The notes beneath the pieces were generated by a model. That model made no database searches and had not been told where the DNA came from. It was given only the letters and a program-made list of their open reading frames with translations. This document shows positions 15,688 through 24,607 of a stretch of DNA of 64,000 nucleotides, one piece after another (the first letter of the stretch is position 1; each line of letters opens with the position of its first letter). The position numbers were made by a program, and so were the translations under genes. The stretch comes from Pseudohongiella sp. (GTDB lineage Bacteria > Pseudomonadota > Gammaproteobacteria > Pseudomonadales > Pseudohongiellaceae): NCBI GenBank assembly GCA_030651695.1, contig JAUSCD010000034.1:1-64000 (forward strand), written 5' to 3'.

Positions 15688-15719
15688 GTTATCAAAATAT
15701 TATTTTTGATAACTTTTTT
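15688..15719 (+). terminator. Rho-independent terminator
   Basis: GTTATCAAAA (15688-15697) and TTTTGATAAC (15704-15713) form a perfect 10-bp stem with a six-base loop, followed by six T residues. It lies about 36 bases after the lipoprotein esterase stop and separates it from the small peptide gene at 15805. Confidence 0.85.
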
Positions 15720-15804
15720 GAGACCATTAAATCAGGCGCTGGCTGTGCTACCTGCTATAAAACAGATGCATGACCCTCAAAATTCATCAAAAAGGAGTTT
15801 GAAA

Positions 15805-16059
15805 ATGAGAGTGTTGAATTCAGCAGAAATTGAGATGGTATCTGGAGGCAGCGATATTGATCCGATGGATATCGCTATTTCCTATTCTTCGACAGTCATT
15901 TCAGCAGCCATTGGCTTTTCGGTCGCAGGACCAGTAGGTGGTCTTATCGGAGCGGCTGTGGGATTCACAGCAGGTACTGCGATGACGATTGGTTACTCTT
16001 TAGCTACCGGTGGAGGAGGCTTATATAGGGATGATCTTTATGCGTGCCACATGAGTTGA
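15805..16059 (+). CDS. Second double-glycine leader peptide, candidate bacteriocin precursor
   Basis: An 84-residue frame with AAAGGAG seven bases before the ATG. The leader MRVLNSAEIEMVSGG matches the peptide at 9030 at 7 of 15 positions, with GG at the same place. The 69-residue core is glycine- and alanine-rich with repeated small-residue spacing (AGPVGGLIGAAVGFTAG), typical of pore-forming two-peptide or Blp-like bacteriocins. One cysteine is near the C-terminus. Two further small genes follow on the same strand. No peptidase-containing ABC exporter is nearby. Antibacterial activity is inferred. Confidence 0.7.
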   Translation: MRVLNSAEIEMVSGGSDIDPMDIAISYSSTVISAAIGFSVAGPVGGLIGAAVGFTAGTAMTIGYSLATGGGGLYRDDLYACHMS

Positions 16060-16117
16060 GCACCAGATGGCTGACTAACTGAAATTTCTTATATTTTATA
16101 AAGACATGGAGTACAGA

Positions 16118-16441
16118 ATGCAGACCGCTGCAAAGGAGCAAGAGAAATTGCTTAAACAAATGGCAGTTCGTCAGGTATCAACAGGCAAAGGCTCTGCATT
16201 CTTTAACTTGTTATTTCCGTTTAGTATTTTTGTCGCATTTTCAGTTTTTTACATCGCTCCATTGACGCTGAGATCTATGCTGGAAACGCAATCTGCCTGG
16301 CTCGACACATACCTATTCTGGAGCACCCCAGTGAGCGCAATTGCCGCGTGCTCGCTCTACGGATTTCTAAGGTGTAGGCGCATCAAACCGATGATAGAGA
16401 TCCTTCGGCAGAAGATGAAAACAGGCGAATCAATTAATTAG
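16118..16441 (+). CDS. Small membrane protein; possible immunity or accessory factor
   Basis: A 107-residue protein with a charged N-terminal helix (AAKEQEKLLKQMAVRQ) and two membrane segments at about residues 28-50 and 62-83, then a basic C-terminus. GGAG six bases before the ATG at 16118 favours this start over the in-frame ATG at 16106. It lies 58 bases after the double-glycine peptide, in the position expected for a bacteriocin immunity or helper gene. No family is recognised. Confidence 0.6.
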   Translation: MQTAAKEQEKLLKQMAVRQVSTGKGSAFFNLLFPFSIFVAFSVFYIAPLTLRSMLETQSAWLDTYLFWSTPVSAIAACSLYGFLRCRRIKPMIEILRQKMKTGESIN

Positions 16442-16484
16442 ACAATGCAGAAGATACTCCCAACAACTAAGGAACATAAAACCT

Positions 16485-16643
16485 ATGCGCAAAGAATATG
16501 ATTTCGCAAAGTCGAAAAATGCCCGTGATATAGAGCATCTCGCTAAGCTTCATTCTATACCAACCGGAAAAACCCGTATCGTTGTTAAACCAGATAACAA
16601 AATAATTGGTAGCCCTAAAAAGAAAAACCAGATCATTCGATAA
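16485..16643 (+). CDS. 52-residue basic protein of unknown function
   Basis: A short frame starting MRKEYDFAKSKNARDIEHLA and ending in a lysine-rich tail. The opening recalls the N-terminus of some small CopG/BrnA-type proteins, but the rest does not continue that match. AAGGAA is present about twelve bases upstream, which is rather far. It follows the small membrane gene by 43 bases and its end overlaps the opposing DUF885 gene by 11 bases. It may be a third gene of the peptide cluster. Confidence 0.4.
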   Translation: MRKEYDFAKSKNARDIEHLAKLHSIPTGKTRIVVKPDNKIIGSPKKKNQIIR

Positions 16644-17937
16644 GATCACTTGCAGCTGTCGGCGTATTCAACAAACTCTCAAACACCGCCCAGCGATCCT
16701 CTTCATCTTTGGCGTGACGCTCAATATAGGCTCGCACAATCTCAAGACCCAATGTGTAGTTAATAACATAGGCACGGTAGGTATCGTCAAAATCAAAACT
16801 CTGCTCAGCGCGTGAACGCGACAGGAAACGATATTTCATGGCCAGTTCGATAGCCTGCTCGCGGCTTATCTCCCCGTCCAGATACTGACGGCTGATTTGA
16901 GTACGTGCATTGCCCAGCTTTCCCATCAATGTGCTGACAGCTTCAAATCTGGCGCCATCATCCGGATTCAGCCCAGCAATCGGGTATAGCGCCTGTTGTT
17001 CGTAGGCCAGACGTGATTCTCCGGGGAACGCCAGCTCCACACCAAAATTGGCGGAACCTTCTCCGAATAAACTCCCGGGCGCAAATAGCGGAAACACCTG
17101 GTACTCAAGCCAGCCATTTTCTTTGACAAATTTATTATCTACATAAAGGTTCCACACATGATGCCCGGGGTACCCTTCATGGCACCCTAGATCCAGCGCA
17201 CGCGTAATCAGGAACGGCTGATCCAGATTCACCTGAATCAACGAGCGGTTATCGCCCTGATACCAGTTGTACCCGCTCCAGGGTTTGTCAGTCACAAACT
17301 CAAGATCAAAACGTTCATCCTGCGGCAGCTCATAACGCGCTACCGTACGCGCCCGGCACTCAGCAATGGCAGCTTCCATCACCGCCGGAACTTTGTCACG
17401 CGTGACTATCAGTTTGTCTCTTAAAGCCTGAACTCTGTCACCCAGAGGTGCTTCACCTGGCAAAAGTATATCCAGCTCTGCCAGTGCCGCATCAAATTCA
17501 GCGTAATCATACTCAGGTGGTATGGCATCGTAGAGCAGTGCTGCTTCTTCGTTAAAGGAAAGCCGCTCGCCATTAGCCATACGCATACGGGTGCTGAGTG
17601 CACGTACATTACGCTGTAGTTGCCTCAACCTCGCTTCTTCTCCTGCAGCAGCCTGCGCGACGGCCAATGCTTCGGTGATCGCCGATGCTTCAGCCATCTG
17701 ATCAGACAGGGGCAATGCCGCGGCACGCGCCTGTTCACGCCATTCTGCAGGGCCTGTGTAAGCATCAACAAAATGACTGTCGATTTCACCAAACGCCAAT
17801 GCAAGTTTTACGTAACGCTCCGCTATCACATCAAGCGAGTCATCTGCATAAACCGGATGAGCTGACAGCAAGGTAAAGGCTGCGACCAACGCTGATGAAA
17901 AACGACAATTTTTGGCTGATAGAATTTTGACTACCAC
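16633..17937 (-). CDS. DUF885 family secreted protein (putative metallopeptidase-like)
   Basis: A 434-residue protein with an N-terminal signal peptide ending near HPVYA|DDSLD. The DUF885 hallmark HEGYPGHHVWN carries a zinc-binding-like HExxxHH arrangement, followed by EGSANFGVELAFP and TLMGKLGNARTQ. DUF885 members are often annotated as lipoproteins or peptidase-like proteins; activity is not established for most. The GTG at 17937 is chosen as start because AAAGG lies eight bases upstream and a signal peptide follows directly. The longer open frame to 18276 would run through the upstream mrp gene and is not credible. Confidence 0.75.
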   Translation of the reverse strand: MVVKILSAKNCRFSSALVAAFTLLSAHPVYADDSLDVIAERYVKLALAFGEIDSHFVDAYTGPAEWREQARAAALPLSDQMAEASAITEALAVAQAAAGEEARLRQLQRNVRALSTRMRMANGERLSFNEEAALLYDAIPPEYDYAEFDAALAELDILLPGEAPLGDRVQALRDKLIVTRDKVPAVMEAAIAECRARTVARYELPQDERFDLEFVTDKPWSGYNWYQGDNRSLIQVNLDQPFLITRALDLGCHEGYPGHHVWNLYVDNKFVKENGWLEYQVFPLFAPGSLFGEGSANFGVELAFPGESRLAYEQQALYPIAGLNPDDGARFEAVSTLMGKLGNARTQISRQYLDGEISREQAIELAMKYRFLSRSRAEQSFDFDDTYRAYVINYTLGLEIVRAYIERHAKDEEDRWAVFESLLNTPTAASDLIE

Positions 17938-18035
17938 AATAGTGACCTTTGTTTCAGAAAGAATTAATAAGAGAACAATCGCTACAACAGAAGCATATAG
18001 CGGGACTTTGCCCATGTCCATGTGGACTGTATGAA

Positions 18036-19790
18036 CTAGGCGATCAACATAAATACAGCAGCTACTACCATGAAAATCAACAGCAAAGCGGCACTGCGGT
18101 TTACAGTACCGCCTTGCCAGTAACGATTCCAGCGACGCTCGATTGAGCGCAGCGGCGCAGTTGGCAGATTGAATTCGAACGCAGGCAACAAGGCTTTTTT
18201 CGAGCGACGCGTAAAGTGTATGGAGTAGAGCAGAAACGGGTTTGTCATCCGCGTCAGAAAATGCGGTACTTGCCACCCGCGCCAGATCACAAAACCAGCG
18301 ACTGAAATGCCCAGCACAACAGGCCAGCTCAGTTCCACAATTTTGTAAATCGCCAGTGTTTTTAACAGTGCCTCATTCATCGGCATCCACAACCAGGGTA
18401 ACAACACGGGCATCATACTGAGGCTCGCCCACAGCACAAAACGTTGGCGCGGTATTGCCTGAGATGGAGCTTTGCTCTGAAGTCTGAACAACAGGTAGCT
18501 GGCTCTGGCGAGCAACAAGGTGCTGGTCATCGCGCCAATCTGCAACCATGGCAGCCAATACACAAGTCCGGCATTCTCCAGCACATCTTTGAGCCCGGCT
18601 TTTGCAGCGGCGCCGCTGCTGAAAATCAACCCACATAAAGCAAGTGCAGGAACCAGCAATCCGGCTATCAGAACAAATGACTGTGTCCGCCCGCTGGCCT
18701 TGCCAGACTTTAGCAAGTCTGCTGAAAGAAACAACGCAGCTTTTGCAAAACCGTGATGCACTGCGTACACCAACAATACAATCAGAAGCACTTCGCGCTG
18801 AGCCGATAACTGCCAGCTCAGCGCCAGAATAAACAACAGATAACCCATCTGGCTGACAGAGGAATATGCCAACACCTGTTTTGCATCAGTGCGCGTAAGA
18901 CCAACAACAACTCCGAAAAACGCGCTGATCAATCCGATAACCATCGCAGGCTGGCTCCAGTCGCTCAGGCTCCAGCCAGATAACCCGCTTGCCTGCGCGG
19001 ACTCAGCCGTATCGACAATTGCGCTGCTCGCCGGCTCAAATATATCAGGCAGGAACATCCACAAACCAAAAATGCCGGCTTTGATCATTGCGCCTGACAA
19101 CACTGCACTGGCGGGCGCAGGTGCTGCCGGGTGAGCCAGTGGCAACCATACGTGTAATGGCCAGAATCCCGCTTTTAACCCAAGGCCGGTTATCAACAAC
19201 AAAGCAGTCAGCGGATCAAGTGGTGCACTGACCCAATCTATAAACATGAATGAACCCTGAGCAGCATGAGCCTGCATCAACAAACCAGACAGCAACAAGA
19301 CCTCACCCAGAACTGCCAACTGCAGATAGAGTCGCCCTGCTCTGCGCGCCGCCGATGTGCCATTGTGGATAACAAGTCCATAAGCCGAGAGGCTCATCAT
19401 TGAAAAGCCAACATAAAAACTCATCGCATCCTGAGAGATTATCAGCAACAGATTGCCACTGAGCGCCAGCAACCAGAACACCCAGAATCTCTGCAGATGC
19501 TCGCCTTCTCTCATACTATCGGCTGCATACGCACCGGCCACCGCCCACAGCACAGCGGTCATGGCCAACCATGTTGTCAGCAGAACATGGTCGCCGCCCA
19601 GACTTGCTCCCGGCCATAAACCATCAGGTGAAAATGTCGCAGGCGGAAGCAGACTGAAAACCAATGCAGGTACACAGCTTACCCATATCCATGACGGAAG
19701 TTTCGTGAGCGCCTTTGGGAAGCTGATCAGCAGGAGCAGGAAAAGTAATGGCGCGAGCGGCACTGTAATCCAGAGCAGGGGTTCAATCAT
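18036..19790 (-). CDS. Third Mrp-cluster antiporter-like subunit (NuoL/M/N family)
   Basis: A 584-residue polytopic protein of the complex I antiporter-like family, last gene of the mrp operon, overlapping the previous one by ATGA. The lysine-bearing segment GLGLKAGFWPLHVWLP and the TM-helix SSVSQMGYL are conserved. At the TM5 position where its relatives carry a glutamate (E137 and E144 in the two preceding subunits) it has serine: FSMMSLSAYG, S130. It also has a long extra C-terminal part beyond 450. It may be a structural or lateral-helix-like subunit rather than an active proton channel; that is inference. Confidence 0.82.
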   Translation of the reverse strand: MIEPLLWITVPLAPLLFLLLLISFPKALTKLPSWIWVSCVPALVFSLLPPATFSPDGLWPGASLGGDHVLLTTWLAMTAVLWAVAGAYAADSMREGEHLQRFWVFWLLALSGNLLLIISQDAMSFYVGFSMMSLSAYGLVIHNGTSAARRAGRLYLQLAVLGEVLLLSGLLMQAHAAQGSFMFIDWVSAPLDPLTALLLITGLGLKAGFWPLHVWLPLAHPAAPAPASAVLSGAMIKAGIFGLWMFLPDIFEPASSAIVDTAESAQASGLSGWSLSDWSQPAMVIGLISAFFGVVVGLTRTDAKQVLAYSSVSQMGYLLFILALSWQLSAQREVLLIVLLVYAVHHGFAKAALFLSADLLKSGKASGRTQSFVLIAGLLVPALALCGLIFSSGAAAKAGLKDVLENAGLVYWLPWLQIGAMTSTLLLARASYLLFRLQSKAPSQAIPRQRFVLWASLSMMPVLLPWLWMPMNEALLKTLAIYKIVELSWPVVLGISVAGFVIWRGWQVPHFLTRMTNPFLLYSIHFTRRSKKALLPAFEFNLPTAPLRSIERRWNRYWQGGTVNRSAALLLIFMVVAAVFMLIA

Positions 19791-21301
19791 TGCACAAACT
19801 CCCTGGACACGATTAATTCACTCCAGCCCAGTGGACTGAAGATACTGCCAGCAAAAACTCCTACCAGAATTGATAACACTGCGGTGAACAGCGCCGGAAT
19901 TAACAACATCCAGTGTGTTTCAAAACGCTGGCCATAAAAATTATCCTCCTTCCAGCCCTTTGCCGGAGGTTTGCCAAACCAGCCCCGGTACAGCAGCGGC
20001 AAAAAATAAGCGGCGTTTAACAGCGCAGAGCCTGCCAGGACCAATACAACCCAGGGCTGATCAACTTCAAGCGCGCCCATTCCGAGGTACATTTTGCTGA
20101 TAAAACCGGCAATCGGAGGCACTCCTATCATACCCAGCGCGCCAACACTGAACGCAGCCATTGTCCATGGCATGCGTTTGCCAAGCCCATCCATTTCCTG
20201 AACTTTGTGAATGCCAAGGGTTTCCGCAAAATTGCCGGCACAAAAAAACAAAGTCACTTTCATCAGGCCCTGATGCACCAGATGCACAATGGCACCAACG
20301 GCGGCAACGGGCCCTGCCAGTGCCACACCCAAAGTAATATAAGACACCTGACTCACGGTGGAAAATGCCAGACGGCGTTTGATGTCCTGCTGCTGAAGCG
20401 CACGCACTGATGCATAAATCATGGTTGCCGCGGCAAGCCACAACAATGGCTGCGTCAGCGACAGCAAGGTGCTGGCCTCAACGCCATAAACGTCATAAAC
20501 AACCCGGATAATGCCAAATGCACCTGCTTTCACCACAGCAACAGCATGCAGCAGCGCACTGACCGGGGCAGGAGCCACCATCGCCTGTGGCAACCAACTG
20601 TGTAATGGTATAAGAGCGGCTTTCACCCCAAGTCCGGCGATCATCAACACAAACGCAACCTGGAATCCAAGACTGTAGTTGTCTATGTGCTGCAGCAAAT
20701 ATCCGCCCGGCACAAAATCAGGTGTGGCTATCAGTGCATGCAGCAGCGCAATACCCATCAACAACAGTGCCCCACCTCCCAGCGTGTAGGCAAGATAGAC
20801 TCGGCCGGCTCTCAGCGCAGCCGGCGTACCTCTGTGCACAACCAGAGGAAACGTGGATAACGTGAGCAGTTCATAAAACAATAAAAACGTGACCAGATTA
20901 CCGGCCAGTGCCAGTCCGACGGTAGCACTGACACAAAGACTGAAGTACCCGAAAAAGCGCGATCTCAGTGGTGAACCTTCCAGATAACCAATAGCGTAGA
21001 TGGTTGTCGCCAACCACAAAATGGATGACAGCGTAATAAACTGCAGCGACAAGGCATCACCGTGCAGCACCAGCGGTGCCAACGGCAGGAAGTTCAGTTC
21101 GAAACGGAATTCCAGGCCTTGACTGACACCTCTCAGCATCAGCCCCACCAATATCAGTTTGACCACGATACCCGTCAGGTTCAGCACAGTGCGCCGCGTT
21201 CTGGCATGCTCCGGCGTTGCAAAAATCAACAAGCCGGGGATCAGCGAACTCAGAATAATCAGCACCGGCAGCGCACTTGTCCAGGTCAGTAATGCAGACA
21301 T
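19787..21301 (-). CDS. Mrp antiporter subunit, NuoM/MrpA-N-like
   Basis: A 504-residue protein with about fourteen predicted membrane helices. Proton-pathway residues are in place: E144 in FYELLTLSTFPLVVH, lysine in GLGVKAALIPLHSWLPQA, and HLVHQGLMKVTLFFCAG. It overlaps the upstream gene by one base (TAATG) and the downstream one by four. In canonical Mrp complexes this role belongs to the N-terminal domain of MrpA; here the domain is a separate gene. It acts in the inner membrane in sodium/proton or related cation exchange. Confidence 0.85.
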   Translation of the reverse strand: MSALLTWTSALPVLIILSSLIPGLLIFATPEHARTRRTVLNLTGIVVKLILVGLMLRGVSQGLEFRFELNFLPLAPLVLHGDALSLQFITLSSILWLATTIYAIGYLEGSPLRSRFFGYFSLCVSATVGLALAGNLVTFLLFYELLTLSTFPLVVHRGTPAALRAGRVYLAYTLGGGALLLMGIALLHALIATPDFVPGGYLLQHIDNYSLGFQVAFVLMIAGLGVKAALIPLHSWLPQAMVAPAPVSALLHAVAVVKAGAFGIIRVVYDVYGVEASTLLSLTQPLLWLAAATMIYASVRALQQQDIKRRLAFSTVSQVSYITLGVALAGPVAAVGAIVHLVHQGLMKVTLFFCAGNFAETLGIHKVQEMDGLGKRMPWTMAAFSVGALGMIGVPPIAGFISKMYLGMGALEVDQPWVVLVLAGSALLNAAYFLPLLYRGWFGKPPAKGWKEDNFYGQRFETHWMLLIPALFTAVLSILVGVFAGSIFSPLGWSELIVSREFVQ

Positions 21302-22737
21302 TACACGCTACTCCCTGCCAGCAACTGGATCAGCCAGTCACCGGTTAACGCCATACCCCAGACCATCAGCGCGGGTAACAGCGCCAGCCAATGTCCAACA
21401 CGATCGGGGCGGATATCAGGTGGGTTGATACGAGCCCGGTCAAAGGAAATTGCCACTACCCGAAAAATATATGCCGCAGACACCAGTGTGCCTAGCAAAA
21501 CACCAAATGCCCACGGCCAGTTTTGTGGTTCACTCAGCAACGGTTGCAACAACACCCATTTAGCCAGAAACCCTCCGCTTGGAGGCAAACCAATCAGGCT
21601 GCCGCCGGCGACTGCAAAGGCGAACATGGCAACCGGAACTGTTTGTGTGGCGCCTCTTAATCCACTGATGCGCTTGGTTCCCAGTGTTGCCTGCATCTCA
21701 CCGGCTGCAAGGAACAGGGTGGCTTTTGCGAGACCATGAGCGATTACAAAAAGCCACAAGGCAACGTGCATCTGCGGTAATTGCCAGGTCAGCAATAAAC
21801 CCAAAGCCATCATGGCATAACCAAGCTGAGCTACTGTGGAATAAGCCACCAGTGTTTTGATATAGGGGCTGCGCATGGCGGACAGCCCGCCTGCCACCAA
21901 AGCAATCATGCCGGCAATAGCCAATACCGGGCCGATCTGCTGCGCCAGATCTACAGGTGCCACCTCGCTCCATAACAGAAAAAGAATAAACAGCGGGCCT
22001 TTTACAACCAGACCAGACAACAACGCACTCACAGCCGTCGGTGCATTGGCGTGAGCAGCAGGTAACCATAAATGCAACGGCCAAAGCGCAGCCTTCAACA
22101 TTAACCCCGCTGTCATTATCAACAACGCAATGCGGGTGAGCAGATCACTTTGCGTTTGCAATGACAACAGTACAACGTCAAGCGATCCATAACGCCCGTA
22201 AATCAGGGCCACTCCCAGCAAATAGAACAACGATGCCACCAGCGACAGAATCAGATAGTTTGCGGCCGGTTTATACGCTTTTTTGCCAGCGAGTGCGACC
22301 ATGGCAACGGCCGTAAGTCCCAATAGTTCCAGCGTGATATAGAGATTAAAAAGATCCGCGGACAACCACAGTGCCGCCAACGAGCCGTGCAGGAAACTGC
22401 TTAGCGGCCAGAAATCACGTGATACTCCTTGTCTGCTGAAAGCGGCGTACACACCAATCAGCACATGCATAAACGCGGTAAACAGCAGCAGAAGACTGCT
22501 AAGTGGATTCAGGCGCAAACGAATGGCAAGACCACTCTCCCAGCCTCCGAGCTCAAGTAATATCGTCTGATTCAATTCGGCCATTTGCATCAGCGCGAAC
22601 CAGGCAGCAACAAGACTCAAGGCACTGCAGACAATAGCAATCTGACCTGCATGACGGCTGTCAAGTTTTGGGCCGGCAAGGGTAAGCAACAAGGCACAGA
22701 ACAAAGGGACTGACAGGCTGACAAGCGCATAGGTCAC
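21301..22737 (-). CDS. mrpD: Mrp cation/proton antiporter subunit D
   Basis: A 478-residue membrane protein whose size and residue numbering fit MrpD: E137 in LYITLELLG is the glutamate required for antiport in studied MrpD proteins. Also present are LKAALWPLHLWLPAAHANAP, AYSTVAQLGYAMMALG and AHGLAKATLFLAAG. The start is GTG, overlapping the mrpC stop as GTGA. It is one of three antiporter-type subunits encoded here, and together with the small subunits it forms the inner-membrane exchange complex. Confidence 0.88.
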   Translation of the reverse strand: MTYALVSLSVPLFCALLLTLAGPKLDSRHAGQIAIVCSALSLVAAWFALMQMAELNQTILLELGGWESGLAIRLRLNPLSSLLLLFTAFMHVLIGVYAAFSRQGVSRDFWPLSSFLHGSLAALWLSADLFNLYITLELLGLTAVAMVALAGKKAYKPAANYLILSLVASLFYLLGVALIYGRYGSLDVVLLSLQTQSDLLTRIALLIMTAGLMLKAALWPLHLWLPAAHANAPTAVSALLSGLVVKGPLFILFLLWSEVAPVDLAQQIGPVLAIAGMIALVAGGLSAMRSPYIKTLVAYSTVAQLGYAMMALGLLLTWQLPQMHVALWLFVIAHGLAKATLFLAAGEMQATLGTKRISGLRGATQTVPVAMFAFAVAGGSLIGLPPSGGFLAKWVLLQPLLSEPQNWPWAFGVLLGTLVSAAYIFRVVAISFDRARINPPDIRPDRVGHWLALLPALMVWGMALTGDWLIQLLAGSSV

Positions 22738-23060
22738 GGTTTTACGTCCTCTGACAGATCACCATCACCTTTGTTCTCTGAATCCTGTGAGTGCTGAGCA
22801 ATGGCCGCTGAGGTAATCAATCTTAGTGCAAGCGCCGTTGCACTGATTGCAACAACCAGACCCGTGACTACCAGCGCATGCAGCACCGGATCTGGCGGAC
22901 TGATGCGTGCGGCCAGAGCGATCATAATCAGAAATGTACCGGCACCCATCAGATTGACAGCTATCAGACGACGGATTGAATCGGTCGTCATCAGGAGTCC
23001 ATGCAGTGCGAGCAGAAAAATTGCGGCGCCGACGATTGTGTAGAGTTGCATCGCGCTCAT
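22734..23060 (-). CDS. mrpC: Mrp antiporter subunit C (NuoK-like)
   Basis: A 108-residue protein with three membrane helices, matching MrpC/MnhC and NuoK: SIRRLIAVNLMGAGTFLIMI then VLHALVVTGLVVAISATALAL. The ATG overlaps the previous stop (ATGA) and its end overlaps mrpD (GTGA). The C-terminal 20 residues are hydrophilic and acidic (SQDSENKGDGDLSED). It is an essential small subunit in known Mrp complexes. Confidence 0.88.
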   Translation of the reverse strand: MSAMQLYTIVGAAIFLLALHGLLMTTDSIRRLIAVNLMGAGTFLIMIALAARISPPDPVLHALVVTGLVVAISATALALRLITSAAIAQHSQDSENKGDGDLSEDVKP

Positions 23061-24034
23061 GCCGACAACTCCTCGGGCTCACCAACAACAAGCAAACTCA
23101 ATGTCACAGCAATTGAAAGGGTCGCAAACACCTCGATTGCAACAATCAATGCACCTGCCCATTGCACAGGGTAAACAAGCCAGCCATCACCAAACATTAA
23201 CGTTGCCAGTGCCACACTCAGAAACACCAGTGCTCCGATATTAACAGCCAACCGAAGTAACAAAGATGACCAGCTCAGACCCGGCAATAACCCTGTCAGT
23301 CGCAAAATAACCGCAGCGGCTGCCAGCATGGCACCTGCCTGAAACGCACCACCAGCCCCATCCGCGCCGCGCCACAACAGGTACCCGCCGGTCAGTACTA
23401 ACAATGGCGCCAGGAATCTTGCCCATGCCAGCAATAAGGGCCAGGTCTGTTCTATTGTGTTAGCAACAGCTTGCTGATTTCTATTCACACCAGGATACAA
23501 CTGGCGCACACCGGTCAGCGCCAGTAACAGGACCAGTAGCTCAAGCAAGGTATCCCAGGCTCTGAAATTCAGCAGCACCGCCGTCACGGGATGTCCCACA
23601 CCGCTGTCACCCATGGCCGCTGCCACCATTTCAGGCAATGAGGCTGAGTCCGCCGTGACGTTTGCAGAAATACCAGAGCCAGCAAGCTGCAGTGAGTTGT
23701 TATTCAGTATCATGCTGGCAAACATGGCGGTCGTCACCAGCAGAAACAACAAGGAACTTCGAAACCATAACGGGCGGTGCTCGGTAGACGCTGATTCAGC
23801 AGGCAACAAGCGCGCCGCCTGGAGCAACAAAACACCGGTCAGGCCTGCACCGATCGCAGCTTCGGCCAGCGCCAGATCCGGGGCGCCCAGCCTCGCCCAG
23901 ATCAAGGCCACCACAAGGCCAAATGCAACAAACAGCGCCATCGCGTCATGCCGAGTTGGCGCGTATAGGGCGCCCCATGCCATCAACAACAACAGAGTAC
24001 TCAGGATGATGTCCGGCATCAGCTCAAACGTCAT
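23057..24034 (-). CDS. mrpB: Mrp subunit B fused to a DUF4040/MbhD-like domain
   Basis: A 325-residue membrane protein. Residues about 1-80 match the DUF4040/MbhD part of the MrpA C-terminus (WARLGAPDLALAEAAIGAGL). Residues about 190-320 match MrpB (FLAPLLVLTGGYLLWRG, GAGGAFQAGAMLAAA). Thus the pieces normally at the end of MrpA are joined to MrpB, and the large MrpA N-terminal domain is a separate gene, as in Mbh/Mbx-type modules. The ATG at 24034 (after GGGTGG) overlaps mrpG by 11 bases. Confidence 0.82.
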   Translation of the reverse strand: MTFELMPDIILSTLLLLMAWGALYAPTRHDAMALFVAFGLVVALIWARLGAPDLALAEAAIGAGLTGVLLLQAARLLPAESASTEHRPLWFRSSLLFLLVTTAMFASMILNNNSLQLAGSGISANVTADSASLPEMVAAAMGDSGVGHPVTAVLLNFRAWDTLLELLVLLLALTGVRQLYPGVNRNQQAVANTIEQTWPLLLAWARFLAPLLVLTGGYLLWRGADGAGGAFQAGAMLAAAAVILRLTGLLPGLSWSSLLLRLAVNIGALVFLSVALATLMFGDGWLVYPVQWAGALIVAIEVFATLSIAVTLSLLVVGEPEELSA

Positions 24035-24362
24035 GGTTTCCACCCTGGCGGTTCAGCTCGTCTGTGTCTGCCGCGCGTGCTTCGAGTTCCAGATTGTAAC
24101 GCGCCAGCAGCTGGCAATTCACAGCGCCCGATGCCAGCACCAGCAACCAGATTACAAACAGCAAAAGCGCTGTGCCAGGTGAACCACTTTTGAGCGCCAG
24201 ACCCAAAGTGAGCAAACCCAGTCCGAGGGTGTCAGTTTTGGTCACGGCATGCAGCCGGCTGTAAACATCGGGGAAGCGTAGCAAGCCCAAAGCGCCGGTT
24301 ACAAAAAACACGGTGCCCGCAATCATAAAAATCCAGGCAACAATAACAACCAGCCCACTCAT
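24024..24362 (-). CDS. mrpG: Mrp antiporter subunit G
   Basis: A 112-residue protein with three membrane helices and the MrpG/MnhG signature GALGLLRFPDVYSRLHAVTK followed by TLGLGLLTLGLAL. The start at 24362 is chosen because it overlaps the mrpF stop as ATGA; a longer frame to 24464 would run inside mrpF. It is a small structural subunit of the complex. Confidence 0.88.
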   Translation of the reverse strand: MSGLVVIVAWIFMIAGTVFFVTGALGLLRFPDVYSRLHAVTKTDTLGLGLLTLGLALKSGSPGTALLLFVIWLLVLASGAVNCQLLARYNLELEARAADTDELNRQGGNHDV

Positions 24363-24607
24363 TGCGTACGGCCTCTCAGCAATTGTACCAGCGCAACGGT
24401 GATCACAGCTGCCAGCAATGCCAACAGTAAGGCAACAATCCGCCAGACCGGATCCTGCTGCCATTCAGCCAGCACCAGCAGGAACGCAATACCTGTAGTA
24501 CCCAGCATCTGAATTCCCAACAGGCGGTCGGCAGTGCTGGCAGCGTGACTGATACGCCAGAGTCCGGCGACTGCAGTGATCAGAATTATGCTGCTTAACC
24601 AGATCAT
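24359..24607 (-). CDS. mrpF: Mrp antiporter subunit F
   Basis: An 82-residue protein with three membrane helices and the MrpF features ADRLLGIQMLGTTGIAFLLV and an aspartate near the second helix. It overlaps mrpE by ATGA on one side and mrpG by ATGA on the other. In studied systems MrpF is required for stable assembly and can itself affect bile-salt or cation export. Confidence 0.86.
   Translation of the reverse strand: MIWLSSIILITAVAGLWRISHAASTADRLLGIQMLGTTGIAFLLVLAEWQQDPVWRIVALLLALLAAVITVALVQLLRGRTQ

Noticed and set aside
17938-18276. N-terminal extension of the DUF885 frame
   Set aside because: It would overlap the last mrp gene by 240 bases and places the signal peptide internally; a GTG with a ribosome site at 17937 fits better.
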